NCBI GenBank assembly: GCA_965227645.1
Contig: OZ245773.1
Coordinates: 2,604,001 to 2,668,000, forward strand
DNA: 64,000 nucleotides
Direction: 5' to 3'
Source of the DNA: Flavimaribacter sp024343425
GTDB taxonomy: Bacteria > Pseudomonadota > Alphaproteobacteria > Rhizobiales > Rhizobiaceae
Positions 51,126 through 60,089 of this stretch are shown here, one piece after another. Under the pieces are notes generated by a model. The model saw only the letters and a program-made list of their open reading frames with translations. It had not been told where the DNA came from and searched no databases. Position 1 is the first letter of the stretch; each line of letters begins with the position of its first letter. The position numbers and the translations under genes are program-made.

Positions 51126-52368
51126 CACATGGTTTACACAACGCGCATTTGGGGGAGCCCGAATGCCTTGGAAAGAGTGTAGACCAATGGATGAACGTCT
51201 CAAATTCATAGCCCGACTGCTTGAAGGCGAGCAGATGGCGTCGCTTTGCCGGGAGTTCGGCATATCGCGGGTCACCGGTTACAAGATTTACGATCGCTAC
51301 AAGAACTGTGGCCTGGACGGTTTGTACGACCGTTCGCGGCGGCCCTATCGCCAGGCCAACAGGCTTCCCGTCCAGATCGAGCGCTGCATCCTCGGTCTCA
51401 AGCGCGAGCATTCATCCTGGGGCGCGCCCAAGATCCGCGACAAGCTGATCCGGCAATACCCGATGATCAAGCCGCCCGCGATTTCAACGGTGCATGCGGT
51501 TCTCGACCGTCACGGCCTGGTCAAGCGCCGCAAGCGGCGCCGTTACAAGGCCCGGGGAACCCGGCTCCACGGCGCAACGCAAGCCAATGGCCTTTGGTGC
51601 GCCGACTACAAGGGCGAGTTCAAGCTCGGCAACCGGCAATACTGCTATCCGCTGACCATCACCGATTACCATTCCCGGTATCTGCTGGCCTGCGAAGGCT
51701 TGACCTGCACGAAGTCGGAATTCGCCTTCTCCGTTTTCGAACGGGTTTTCAAGGAGTTCGGCATGCCCGCCGCCATTCGCACCGATAATGGAGCGCCCTT
51801 CGCCAGCCCGCATGCCCTGTTCGGACTGAGCAAGCTGTCGGTGTGGTGGCTGCGCCTGGGGATCACAATCGAACGCATCAAGCCGGGCAACCCGCAACAG
51901 AACGGACGCCATGAGCGCATGCACCTCACCCTCAAGAAGGAAGCAGCAAAGCCTGCCGCCTTCAACTTCCTGCAGCAGCAGGAGCGCTTCGATCGATTCA
52001 TCGAGGTTTACAACAATGAAAGACCCCATCAGGGGCTCGCAGGAGCCTACCCTGGTGAACTCTATACACCTTCAACCCGCGTCTATCAGCCACCAGGCGA
52101 ACCGGACTATCCGCTCCATGATCGCACCGTGCGCGTCACACGATGCGGCAGAATTTGTATCGGAAAACGAAAAATCAATCTCAGCCAGGTCTTCGCCGGC
52201 CAAATCCTTGGACTGCGGGAAGTCGAAGACGGTGTTTGGATCGTCTCATTCCTCGACTATGATCTGGGCTTCTTCGACAACAAGGAGGACCGTGTCGAAC
52301 CGGCACAAAACCCATTCGCACCGGAGAAAGTGTAAACCATCTCTCCGGTATCAAATGTAAACCATGTG
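51126..52368 (+). mobile_element. IS481-family insertion sequence
   Basis: A 1.2-kb element with one transposase gene. The inner ends share an exact inverted repeat: CACATGGTTTACA at 51126-51138 and TGTAAACCATGTG at 52356-52368. The outermost few bases are less conserved, so true ends may lie up to about nine bases further out. A further TGTAAACCAT at 52331-52340 is an internal repeat. No flanking target duplication was recognised. It sits 22 bases from the 3' end of a tRNA-Pro gene. Confidence 0.75.
51163..52335 (+). CDS. IS481-family DDE transposase
   Basis: 390 residues. The N-terminal helix-turn-helix (ASLCREFGISRVTGYKIYDRY) is followed by the rve integrase core with D148 (WCADYKGEF), D208 (RTDNGAPF) and E251 (NGRHERMHLTLKKE). 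The frame is intact, so the element could be active. The start MPWKECRPMDERL is the usual N-terminus for this group. Confidence 0.92.
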   Translation: MPWKECRPMDERLKFIARLLEGEQMASLCREFGISRVTGYKIYDRYKNCGLDGLYDRSRRPYRQANRLPVQIERCILGLKREHSSWGAPKIRDKLIRQYPMIKPPAISTVHAVLDRHGLVKRRKRRRYKARGTRLHGATQANGLWCADYKGEFKLGNRQYCYPLTITDYHSRYLLACEGLTCTKSEFAFSVFERVFKEFGMPAAIRTDNGAPFASPHALFGLSKLSVWWLRLGITIERIKPGNPQQNGRHERMHLTLKKEAAKPAAFNFLQQQERFDRFIEVYNNERPHQGLAGAYPGELYTPSTRVYQPPGEPDYPLHDRTVRVTRCGRICIGKRKINLSQVFAGQILGLREVEDGVWIVSFLDYDLGFFDNKEDRVEPAQNPFAPEKV

Positions 52369-52390
52369 ACAAGAATGGACCGTTTTTATA

Positions 52391-52467
<77 letters not shown>

Positions 52468-52628
52468 AGCCGCGCAAACCCTTATATAGTCCGCGCATCC
52501 GGCGCAACCCAAAAACGACAGTTCCGAGCAAAACGCAGAACTCGTTCGCCCACTTCCAAGCTGGGTTGCCGAATTACTATCGACGTAATGGCTATCAATC
52601 GGTCAGTCATGGCCGCATTGCAGGTGGC

Positions 52629-53291
52629 CTAGTAAAACGCCCATATCGGATGACCGCGCTCTCCCCAGAAACGATACCATTTTCCGGCTGATTCAATTAT
52701 CTCCAGTTTTTCCTCATCCGGCATGTCGGCAATTTGCGCCCGTCTCCGCCTGCCGAACAATTTGGACAAAAACCCTGATGATAATTGGCGCCGTTCGCCG
52801 GAATTGCGAAACTGTTCTGCAGCTTCCAGCAGCTGCTTTCCATAGTCTTCCGCATCTTCGGGCCGCATGACATCTGTCCAGGCCTTTTTCAAAAGATCGC
52901 TCCCGATGATGTCCTCACAGTCTTCGAGAAATGAACCGCGAAAGGAACAGCGATCAACGCCATCATATGCTCCGGCGTTCGAGTAATTCGATATACCGTC
53001 CGAAGGGTCGAGGAGCGCGAAAACCCTGTAACCCTTATGTTCCTCAAGGAACTCTGCATCCGGGAGATCGCTGTCGGCCGATTTGTTTTGCAGCGCCCAG
53101 GCGTCAGCTTCCGGATCCGTCCCGACAATCGGAGCGCCTATCGTCTCACCAGGTTCGATCGAGATCTCGAGCAACCTCGCCTGCACTTGATCCGAAATAT
53201 CCGGGTTGCGGTAGAGATCGTTCATGATGCTCTCCCATTCGTCCCTGAACTGCGGTTTTGCAGCGCCCAAAGGCACACAATCGAGCCCCAT
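52629..53291 (-). CDS. hypothetical protein
   Basis: 220 residues, soluble, acidic in the N-terminal two-thirds, with a basic patch (LFGRRRRAQ) near residue 175 and an aromatic C-terminus (KWYRFWGERGHPIWAFY). No signal peptide or membrane segment. I do not recognise a family. The DEWESIMNDLYRNP and DVMRPEDAEDYGKQLLEAA stretches are probably helical. It stands alone between the tRNA and the DUF892 gene, which is divergent. Confidence 0.6.
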   Translation of the reverse strand: MGLDCVPLGAAKPQFRDEWESIMNDLYRNPDISDQVQARLLEISIEPGETIGAPIVGTDPEADAWALQNKSADSDLPDAEFLEEHKGYRVFALLDPSDGISNYSNAGAYDGVDRCSFRGSFLEDCEDIIGSDLLKKAWTDVMRPEDAEDYGKQLLEAAEQFRNSGERRQLSSGFLSKLFGRRRRAQIADMPDEEKLEIIESAGKWYRFWGERGHPIWAFY

Positions 53292-53452
53292 ATCTATGGT
53301 CCTTCAGCTGTTTGCGATTTCAAGCTTTTCACAAAACGCCTTCCGGTTGCAATCCTTCCAGCGGTTTCTTCTCCCTCTTTCGTGGAACAAAAAACTCCGT
53401 CCCGCATTCTTCAGGCCAGGACTGCAAACCTCAAAGGGAAAGGAACCACAGC

Positions 53453-53941
53453 ATGGCTCTCAAGAACCTGGAAGACCTGTTCGAGCACACGCTTCAGGAT
53501 GTGTATTTTGCGGAGAACTTCATTCACAAGAAACTGCCAACGATGATCGAGAAGAGCAGCAACGCTTCGCTTGGAAAGCTGTTCAAGGACCATCGCGCGG
53601 AAACCGAAGGACAGATTGAACGCTTGAAGACGGTGTTCAAACTCATCGGCAAGGAACCCTCCTCCGAAGAATGCCCGGCGATCGAAGGCATCATCGAGGA
53701 AGCGGAGGAACTGATCAAGGAGATCAAGGACCCGGAAACGCTGGACGCCGCATTAATCGCCGCCGCGCAGGCCGTCGAACATTATGAGATCACGCGCTAC
53801 GGCACGCTGCTGACCTGGGCGAAGCTTCTCGGCTACGAAGACGCGATCAATCCGCTGCGCGACAATATCGAAGAAGAAAAGAGCGCCGACGCCAAGCTTA
53901 CGCGGCTTGCCGAAGACAAACTCAACAAGAAGGCCGCGTAA
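53453..53941 (+). CDS. DUF892/YciF ferritin-like protein
   Basis: 162 residues. LEDLFEHTLQDVYFAENFIHKKLP is the N-terminal signature of the YciE/YciF family. The Glu/His residues on the four-helix bundle (AVEHYEITRYGTLLTWAKLLG) fit a di-metal site. Such proteins are stress-induced. ATG 53453 is preceded by AAAGGAACC; the longer frame is not supported. Confidence 0.92.
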   Translation: MALKNLEDLFEHTLQDVYFAENFIHKKLPTMIEKSSNASLGKLFKDHRAETEGQIERLKTVFKLIGKEPSSEECPAIEGIIEEAEELIKEIKDPETLDAALIAAAQAVEHYEITRYGTLLTWAKLLGYEDAINPLRDNIEEEKSADAKLTRLAEDKLNKKAA

Positions 53942-54021
53942 CAAGGCCCTGAACAGCGCTGCCCGGCAACAGGTCGGGCTGCGCCACCGGAACCGGATCC
54001 CATCCCCTCTTCCGGTTCCGG

Positions 54022-54684
54022 TCACCCTGCCGGCTGCAGATCCAGACATGCGGCGATCATTCTCAGAGCATTGCGCATGAACGTCTCGTCATCGATCGGC
54101 TGAAGCGCAGCAGGACGCTGGGCTGGATCGATGCGCGACCTGAGCATGGCGGATATCTGGTCGATCGCGAATGCAGCCGCCTCTTCGGCGTCGGCAACGC
54201 CGATTTCTTCTCGACGGGCAAGAACGAGTTTCAGCAGCGCACGGCGGGAAATGCCCTGTATTTCGGCGTAGTGCGCGGCAAGTTCAGGATAGTCCGCGAC
54301 GACAGCGGATACGGCCGCCTTCGCCGCAGGATCCTCTCTCGCGGCGTTCAGGGTAATTTCCATATAGCCGCGGAAAAGATCGAGTACGGTGGCGCCGCGC
54401 CAGATTTCGGGATCCGAGGCTTTGGCGTTGAGCGCCTCGTAGGCGTCGGTCATTCGGTCGAAAAGCGCCAGGAACAACGCTTTCTTGTCCTTGAAATGAT
54501 GATAGACGGCGCCCACTGAAAATCCCGCTTTTGCGGCTATGTCGGCGATCGACGTGGCCTCTGTGCCTTTTTCGAAAATCAGCGCCTCCGCCGCGTCGAG
54601 CAAAGCCGATTGCGTGCGTTCGCTGCGCGACTGCTGCCCTGCGCGGCGCCAGTGAAGTTCCGATATCCAGCGGTTTTCGGTCAT
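54022..54684 (-). CDS. TetR-family regulator
   Basis: About 220 residues with the TetR helix-turn-helix (TSIADIAAKAGFSVGAVYHHFKDKKALFL) and a C-terminal helical domain ending in EETFMRN-like sequence. ATG 54684 is used; the longer frame crosses the palindrome at 54709. It is divergent from the SDR gene and probably represses it. Confidence 0.88.
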   Translation of the reverse strand: MTENRWISELHWRRAGQQSRSERTQSALLDAAEALIFEKGTEATSIADIAAKAGFSVGAVYHHFKDKKALFLALFDRMTDAYEALNAKASDPEIWRGATVLDLFRGYMEITLNAAREDPAAKAAVSAVVADYPELAAHYAEIQGISRRALLKLVLARREEIGVADAEEAAAFAIDQISAMLRSRIDPAQRPAALQPIDDETFMRNALRMIAACLDLQPAG

Positions 54685-54708
54685 GACCACACCAAAACAT
54701 AATTCTTG

Positions 54709-54751
54709 TTCGGTTTTATTGACAGCGAATGCGCGCCATGTCAAAACCGAA
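54709..54751. promoter_or_regulatory. inverted repeat between TetR and SDR genes
   Basis: TTCGGTTTT (54709-54717) and AAAACCGAA (54743-54751) are perfect nine-base arms. Inside them TGACA and TGTCA extend the symmetry with a two-base bulge. It lies in the 105-base divergent region and is the likely TetR binding site. Confidence 0.5.
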
Positions 54752-54789
54752 TGTAAATTCGCTTTCTGATCACCTCAAGGATTCCTGCA

Positions 54790-55574
54790 ATGAAGAACAC
54801 GGCCCTGATCACTGGCGCGTCCAGCGGCATTGGCGAGGAAATGGCCCGGCTGCATGCGAGCCGCGGCGGAGATCTCGTTCTCGTCGCCCGTCGCGCGGAT
54901 AAACTGAACGTCCTGAAGGAAGAATTCGAATCCCGGCATGGCGCGAAAGTGCTTGTTCTGGCGGAGGATCTTAATGACGAGGCCGCGCCACAGCGCATAT
55001 TCGACCGCGTGACGGCCGAAAATATCGACCTTTCCATCCTCATCAACAATGCGGGGTTTGGCCATCGCGGCAAGTTCCACGAGCTCGACTGGGAAGACAA
55101 TCGCTCCATGATACAGGTCAATGTCGTGGCGCTTGCAGCGCTGACCCGGCTTTTCCTGCCCGGCTTTGTCGCGCGCAATACCGGACGCATTCTGAATGTC
55201 GCATCCACCGCGGCCCTGACGCCAGGCCCCTGCAGGCGACCTATTTCGCGACGAAGGCCTTCGTCATGTATCTGGGCAACGCTATCGCCGAGGAAATCAG
55301 CGACACGTCCGTAACCGTGACGACCCTTTTGCCGGGCGCGACCGCAAGCGAGTTCGCGAAAACAGCCGGGATGGACAAGACATCCCTGTTCAACCGGACG
55401 ACGCCGGCGGCCGACGTCGCCCTGACCGGTTACGAGGCCATGCTGCGCGGCGACCTCAACGTCTTTGCCGGCGTGACGCGCAAGCGCAAGATCATGATGT
55501 GGATCGCGCCGCTTCTGCCCAGGCGCTACGTTCTCAAGAGCGTCCGCGAAATGCAGGAGGCGCAGCCGGCTTGA
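54790..55574 (+). pseudogene. short-chain dehydrogenase/reductase, frameshifted
   Basis: The first frame (54790 to about 55228) gives a normal SDR start (LITGASSGIGEEMARLHASRG, LINNAGFGHRGKF). It loses homology after LNVASTAALTPGP. The correct sequence (LQATYFATKAFVMYLGNAIAEE) resumes in the next frame and runs to 55574. A single-base loss in the C-run at 55227-55230 explains it. The catalytic YFATK lies after the break, so the gene is dead if the shift is real; a sequencing error is possible. Confidence 0.8.
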
Positions 55575-55577
55575 GCG

Positions 55578-57038
55578 TCAAGCAGACATTGCGTCCTTGT
55601 AAATCCTGCCGTCCTTCATGATCATCAGGAAGTTTCTTTCGGGATCAGCGATCAGATTGATGTCATCCAGAGGGTTTCCGTCAACGATCAGAAGGTCCGC
55701 CAGGGCTCCGGCCTCGATCACGCCCAGCTTGCCTGGATAGGGATTTCTGGGGCCTGAAAGACCAAGCAGTTCTGCGTTTCGGCTAGTGCCCATTTTGAGA
55801 ACGTCGGCGTTGGAAAACCATCGGGAAATCTTCGCCAGTTGCTTGCCCTGGGTGGAGGTTTTTGCGGGGTCAAACAGGATATCAGTGCCCCAAGCCATAT
55901 TGGCCTTGTATTTCTGTCCGAGTTCGAAAGCCCGCATCGTCCCTTCCGCGATCATCTTCTGCTGCTCTCTTTGCTCGGGCAACTGCTTTGGATTGGCGTC
56001 CTCGTCGGCAAGAAAAGGCTGCAAGCTCCACCAGACGCCAGTATCGGCCATACGGCGTACAGTGTCCTCGTCGGCGAGTTGACCGTGCTCTATGCTCCTG
56101 ACGCCGTTGTCGATCGCCCGGTTTATACCCTTTGACGTATAGACATGGCTGCACACATAGGTGCCCCAGTCGGCGGCGGCGTCAACGGCGGCCCGAATCT
56201 CTTCCGGCCGCAACTGGGTTGAATCGATCGGATCGAACAACGACGAAACGCCGCCGCCCACCATGATCTTGATCTGACTCGCGCCGAGCGCGAGCTGCTC
56301 ACGTGTCCGGCGCAACACTTCCGCATCTCCGTCGGCGATCGCGGAAATGCCGGCAGCCTCCGCAGCGCTCAGGCCAGATTGCGCGCTACGGGGTATCTCG
56401 TTGCGGAACCGGAAATCACCATGACCGGAGGTCTGTGAAATCATCGCGCCGGACGGAAAAATGCGTGGCCCCATAACAATCTGCTCGTCGATCGCGCGTT
56501 TCAGCGCAAAAGACGGGCCGCCAACGTCCCTGATGGTGGTAAAGCCGCGCATCAAAGTGCGTCCGGCCTCGTCGCCAGCGACGTAATGGACATAGGCGAT
56601 GTCGGCGGTTACCGCGACAACCTGCGGGATGGCCGCCATGATCGAATGCCAATGGGCATCGATCAGTCCCGGCATCATCACGCGCCCGCCGCCGCTGATG
56701 ACGCGCGCATCGCCGACCGCCTCTCCCGCCGGCACCAGCGCCTCAATTCTATTGCCAGAGACAAGAATGTTCACGCCTTCCAACAATGCGTCCGAATGGC
56801 CGTCGAAAACCCGCACATCGGTAAAGAGGAGAGGACGAGAATCCGGTTGCGCCGCGGCCAGCGGCGGAGTGAACGACGCGGCGGCCAACGAAGCAATGAT
56901 TCCCTTCAGCGCCGAGCGCCGGGAAATCCCCTCGGAGAGCCTGTCATTGATCCGCAGGAATTCCGGCGAGTGACAAACGCAGCCAAAGCCGTGTTCGAAC
57001 CGGCTGTATTTGCCGCCAAGTCGCGCCTGTATGGTCAT
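55578..57038 (-). CDS. metal-dependent amidohydrolase, Tat-exported
   Basis: 486 residues. After about 38 residues comes a twin-arginine signal (SRRSALKGIIASLAAASF). The catalytic domain has DAHWHS (HxH), the strand VCSHVYTSKGI (His) and IEHGQLADED (His), with MAWGTDILFD (Asp). It is related to imidazolonepropionase/prolidase-like amidohydrolases, which hydrolyse C-N bonds in small cyclic or peptide substrates in the periplasm. The long N-terminal stretch before the RR is unusual and the true start may be further in. Confidence 0.85.
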   Translation of the reverse strand: MTIQARLGGKYSRFEHGFGCVCHSPEFLRINDRLSEGISRRSALKGIIASLAAASFTPPLAAAQPDSRPLLFTDVRVFDGHSDALLEGVNILVSGNRIEALVPAGEAVGDARVISGGGRVMMPGLIDAHWHSIMAAIPQVVAVTADIAYVHYVAGDEAGRTLMRGFTTIRDVGGPSFALKRAIDEQIVMGPRIFPSGAMISQTSGHGDFRFRNEIPRSAQSGLSAAEAAGISAIADGDAEVLRRTREQLALGASQIKIMVGGGVSSLFDPIDSTQLRPEEIRAAVDAAADWGTYVCSHVYTSKGINRAIDNGVRSIEHGQLADEDTVRRMADTGVWWSLQPFLADEDANPKQLPEQREQQKMIAEGTMRAFELGQKYKANMAWGTDILFDPAKTSTQGKQLAKISRWFSNADVLKMGTSRNAELLGLSGPRNPYPGKLGVIEAGALADLLIVDGNPLDDINLIADPERNFLMIMKDGRIYKDAMSA

Positions 57039-57268
57039 CGTTCGGCTCCTTTTTACGCCAAGCCGAGTCGAATCGACTTGTACTTGCGCACACAGGTACT
57101 TGCACCGAGACTTATTTCCAAAATCTTATGCTGATACCGTAAGGGCGTTCTCACTATGTTTAAGACGCATACCATAGGTGATCATACTAGGCATCAAATC
57201 GCCCCAGAATTGCGGAACCCTTCGGTCGTACAGAAGTTTCAAGTGCGTATAACCGAAAGGGTGATCCA

Positions 57269-57673
57269 ATGAGAAATGTCGCAACAATTACTTTCGCGTC
57301 GCTGCTGCTCGGACTGGCGGCTTGCTCGGACTCCGGCGAGACGGAGACAAGTTCAACCGACCAGCCCGCAACAAGCGAGACGACATCGGCCATGGAAACG
57401 ACCGAACCGGCGGCCGGCGCGTCCGACAGCACTGTGACGGGATCGATTTCCTCTGACGCCGAAATGGCCTCGAACGTTCCCGACGTCGCCGTGGACGCGT
57501 GTCTCGATGCAGTTCAGATGGAGGCCTCAGCTACTGAAACCGATGTTATCGGCGCGGAATATTCTGAAGCGAATTCCATCGTGACAGTTGGCGTGGGCGC
57601 CGAACAGACGCCGTGGCGTTGCCTAGTATCGAATGAAGGTCAGGTTGAGGAAGTAACCCAGGAGACCAACTGA
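57269..57673 (+). CDS. small lipoprotein with C-terminal conserved domain
   Basis: 134 residues. A lipoprotein signal ends at the lipobox LLGLAAC. The middle is a Ser/Thr/Glu-rich low-complexity linker. The C-terminal part (CLDAVQ, then SIVTVGVGAEQTPWRCLVSNEG) has two Cys that may form a disulfide and resembles small exported proteins of rhizobia. Function unknown. GGGTGA precedes ATG 57269. Confidence 0.8.
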   Translation: MRNVATITFASLLLGLAACSDSGETETSSTDQPATSETTSAMETTEPAAGASDSTVTGSISSDAEMASNVPDVAVDACLDAVQMEASATETDVIGAEYSEANSIVTVGVGAEQTPWRCLVSNEGQVEEVTQETN

Positions 57674-57700
57674 TATCGGCCGCAAGGCCAAACAAACATA

Positions 57701-57725
57701 CGCCCGTCGGAGTCTCCGGCGGGCG
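57701..57725. terminator. hairpin between convergent lipoprotein and SGNH-like genes
   Basis: CGCCCGTCGG and CCGGCGGGCG form a ten-base-pair stem (one G-U) with loop AGTCT in the 72-base convergent gap. It could act as a bidirectional terminator although no strong U-run follows on either side. Confidence 0.5.
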
Positions 57726-57745
57726 CACCATATTTGCCAGGTTGA

Positions 57746-58777
57746 TCAGACCGATGCGAGCGCCTGTGCGATCACGGGCCGAAAGCGGCTCGCCACATTC
57801 GCGAAGCCGGCGCTCGTTCCATGGATTTCGTCGTTCCAGTCGGACACGTCCGGCATGGCGCCGCGGCAATCCACCAGCCAGACTTGGGTCTCACTCGAAT
57901 CTCCGGCAAATTCCTCCAGCATCTCGTAAAGCCGGTCGATGAGATAGGCGCAGACGCCCCTGCGCAAGGCGGGATGCATGATGCCTCGCGTGTCCAGGGG
58001 CGCGCCAAGCCATTCATTGTTGTCCGCATAGGCCGGATTTCGCGGATCGCTGCTTCCCCAGGGATAGGGGAAAACATAGTCGTAACCGTGAATGAAGATC
58101 GGCAATCTGCTGAAACCGGGCTCCTTGCGGACGTTCTCGATCACCGTCGAATAGGCCCGCCTCAGAAAATCCAGCTTGTCGCGCAGCAGCGAGTGGTTGA
58201 TATGGCCTTCCACGTCGTCCGGGTCGCCGTTGAAGGGCGTCAGGATGTTCAGAAGCACTGCCTCGCCCGTAACCGTATCCTCGCCGATAATATCATTTCC
58301 CGCCGCAGAGAAGATGAACCCCTTCACCGCCTGCTTCTGCTGGCGCAGCGCAAGCATGTATTCCGTTCTGCCGGGTTGCTGCGGCCCGAAGACCATGTTC
58401 TGCGCCGTATCTCCGGCGGCGCCGACAGACCATATCAGATAGTCGTCGTAGAGCTGGTCGATGATTTCCTTGATAAGCAGCGGGAATTGGCCCCAGCTGT
58501 CGCATTCGGAAACCAGAACCGGCAGCGACGACCCGAGGGCCTTTCGGGTGCGGAAATGCGCCTGCCGACGGTAACGCGCAAGGCCGTTGCCCATCTGCAT
58601 GGCGTTTTCGAGTTCAACGTCTTCCGCGGACATCTCGACCATCTTCGGGTCGGGCTCCACAACAATACTGAAAGCGCCCTCCCCGCGCCTGACCGTGGAA
58701 TAGCGAAGAAGCTCTTCGTCGCTGACATCGGGATTGCGCGCTATCCGCAGGTAGTCGTCATAGCTGATCTTGGGCAT
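57746..58777 (-). CDS. SGNH-hydrolase-like protein
   Basis: About 343 residues. VLVSECDSWGQFP (S94 after Asp93) sits where GDS is expected, SAAGNDIIG (160-162) matches block III GxND, and DEIHG (D316, H319) matches the block V Asp/His. This is a complete SGNH/GDSL pattern with Cys in place of Gly at the first block. There is no signal peptide. The start ATG 58777 has GGAG six bases before it; a GTG- or ATG-started longer form is possible. Its substrate is unknown. Confidence 0.6.
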   Translation of the reverse strand: MPKISYDDYLRIARNPDVSDEELLRYSTVRRGEGAFSIVVEPDPKMVEMSAEDVELENAMQMGNGLARYRRQAHFRTRKALGSSLPVLVSECDSWGQFPLLIKEIIDQLYDDYLIWSVGAAGDTAQNMVFGPQQPGRTEYMLALRQQKQAVKGFIFSAAGNDIIGEDTVTGEAVLLNILTPFNGDPDDVEGHINHSLLRDKLDFLRRAYSTVIENVRKEPGFSRLPIFIHGYDYVFPYPWGSSDPRNPAYADNNEWLGAPLDTRGIMHPALRRGVCAYLIDRLYEMLEEFAGDSSETQVWLVDCRGAMPDVSDWNDEIHGTSAGFANVASRFRPVIAQALASV

Positions 58778-59115
58778 CGTCCACTCCGCCATTGCCGCCG
58801 GCTTGCCTGCGCTACGCCCGCTCACAGACCAGCCTGTTGTTCATTCCGATCCGAGCGTATTGAAGAAATATAGTTCAATTTATTCAGAATAATGTGCGAT
58901 TTCACACGCACTCCTTGAAATATCCGGAAGTGAAAGTCGTACAAAACGCCATGTTACTCGGCATCAATATTGTAATAAATTGAAACATGACTTGAGTATC
59001 TCGACACTTTTTCGCCCCAAACCCAGCCTAACCGCGAGCCATCACTAACGGCCGGGTGAGATCCCGCGCCTTCGTCAAACCACCGATTGCGGCCAGCAGG
59101 TTAGTATCCCCCACA
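58778..59115. other. gap without recognised gene
   Basis: 338 bases. The first 48 could be an N-terminal extension of the SGNH-like gene. The rest is AT-rich for this genome (58,850-59,010) and likely carries the divergent promoters of the SGNH-like and lysozyme-like genes. No clear palindrome or RNA gene was seen. Confidence 0.5.
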
Positions 59116-59688
59116 ATGAAGAAACATCGTTTTACCGGCGTCAGGGCCGCCGGTCTCGTCGTCGCGGCGCTTTGCGCGATCTCCACCGCCACACCAATGG
59201 CCCCGGCCGTTGCGAATGACGGCGCAGCGTCAGTCTTTCCGATCGCATTCAAGCCAAACCGGGTTCAGTTCAATACGCTGAAAGGCTACAACAAATCTCA
59301 GGTCTCGATCGCCAACAAGATCGCGGGCGGCTTCGCCAAGGCGGGGTATGGCCGACAACATCAGATCGCCGCCGTCTCTGTCGCCATTCGCGAATCCACG
59401 CTGAATCCGAAGGCGGTCAATCGGGGTTGTGGATGCTACGGTCTGTTTCAGCTCAACAAAAGGGGCGGTCTCGGCCGCGGTCACAGCGTCGGCACGCTGA
59501 CCTCCGCTGACAGCAACATCGCTCTTATCATCGGTGAAGCCAACCGTTTTCCGCAGTTTCGCAAGGCAAGGACAGTCGACCAGGCGGTCAACGCCTTCGT
59601 GCGCTACGTCACTCGGCCTGCGAACAAATCCAGTGTTGTCGGCAGGACAGTCAAGACCGCCAGAATGGTGGAGAAACACGCCCAGTAG
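59116..59688 (+). CDS. exported lysozyme-like protein
   Basis: 190 residues. The Sec signal peptide ends near AVANDGAA. The mature part has AAVSVAIRESTLNPKAVNRG and YGLFQLNKRGG, with the Glu in RES and the GLFQLN motif of the lysozyme/SLT superfamily, as in tail-associated and soluble transglycosylases. It probably cleaves peptidoglycan in the periplasm. No obvious ribosome binding site precedes ATG 59116. Confidence 0.75.
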   Translation: MKKHRFTGVRAAGLVVAALCAISTATPMAPAVANDGAASVFPIAFKPNRVQFNTLKGYNKSQVSIANKIAGGFAKAGYGRQHQIAAVSVAIRESTLNPKAVNRGCGCYGLFQLNKRGGLGRGHSVGTLTSADSNIALIIGEANRFPQFRKARTVDQAVNAFVRYVTRPANKSSVVGRTVKTARMVEKHAQ

Positions 59689-59698
59689 ATACCGAACA

Positions 59699-59726
59699 GG
59701 CGCCGGACTTCTTATCATCCGGCGCC
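59699..59726. terminator. hairpin after lysozyme-like gene
   Basis: GGCGCCGGA (59699-59707) and TCCGGCGCC (59718-59726) are perfect nine-base arms with a ten-base loop, 11 bases after the stop. A U-run is lacking, so it is a candidate terminator only. Confidence 0.5.
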
Positions 59727-59756
59727 GTTGGGGAGCTAGTCAACATTTTCCGTATT

Positions 59757-59933
59757 TCAGCTGATGTGCAGACCACGCATCATCAGCGGGTTGGGCCGCC
59801 TTTCGCCGCGTCGTTTGCTGTAGGCGTCCTTGCAAGATGCGAAGCTGCGTTTGAACCACCTCGCGCGATGATCGCGTGCGATCAGGCCGGCTTCGGCGTG
59901 GTCTGCGCTGCGATTGCTCTTGAAGATATTCAT
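59757..59933 (-). CDS. possible small basic protein (58 residues)
   Basis: An ATG with GGGAG seven bases before it opens a 58-codon frame, starting MNIFKSNRSADH and ending RGLHIS. It is Arg/Lys-rich. An overlapping frame from 59940 is longer but less well placed relative to the ribosome binding site. I recognise no family; it may be a chance ORF. Confidence 0.3.
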   Translation of the reverse strand: MNIFKSNRSADHAEAGLIARDHRARWFKRSFASCKDAYSKRRGERRPNPLMMRGLHIS

Positions 59934-60089
59934 CTGTCATCTCCCGTTGGATTGCTCGACAACCTGAATATGGAGGACCGCAGATGAACAGCGCCTGTCC
60001 GGAACGTTAATTGCGTGACAGAAACAGCTAAATTTATGGTTGTATTATTCGATAATCTCGCAGGTTGAGAATTCGCACCCACGGACAAA
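59934..60089. other. gap without recognised gene
   Basis: 156 bases between the small ORF start and the end of the RidA-family gene. It includes an AT-rich stretch around 60020-60060 that could hold a promoter for the small ORF. Nothing else was seen. Confidence 0.4.

Noticed and set aside
59740..59940. 66-codon minus ORF in another frame over the 58-codon candidate
   Set aside because: The ribosome binding site spacing fits the 58-codon frame better, and its composition looks like a frame artefact.
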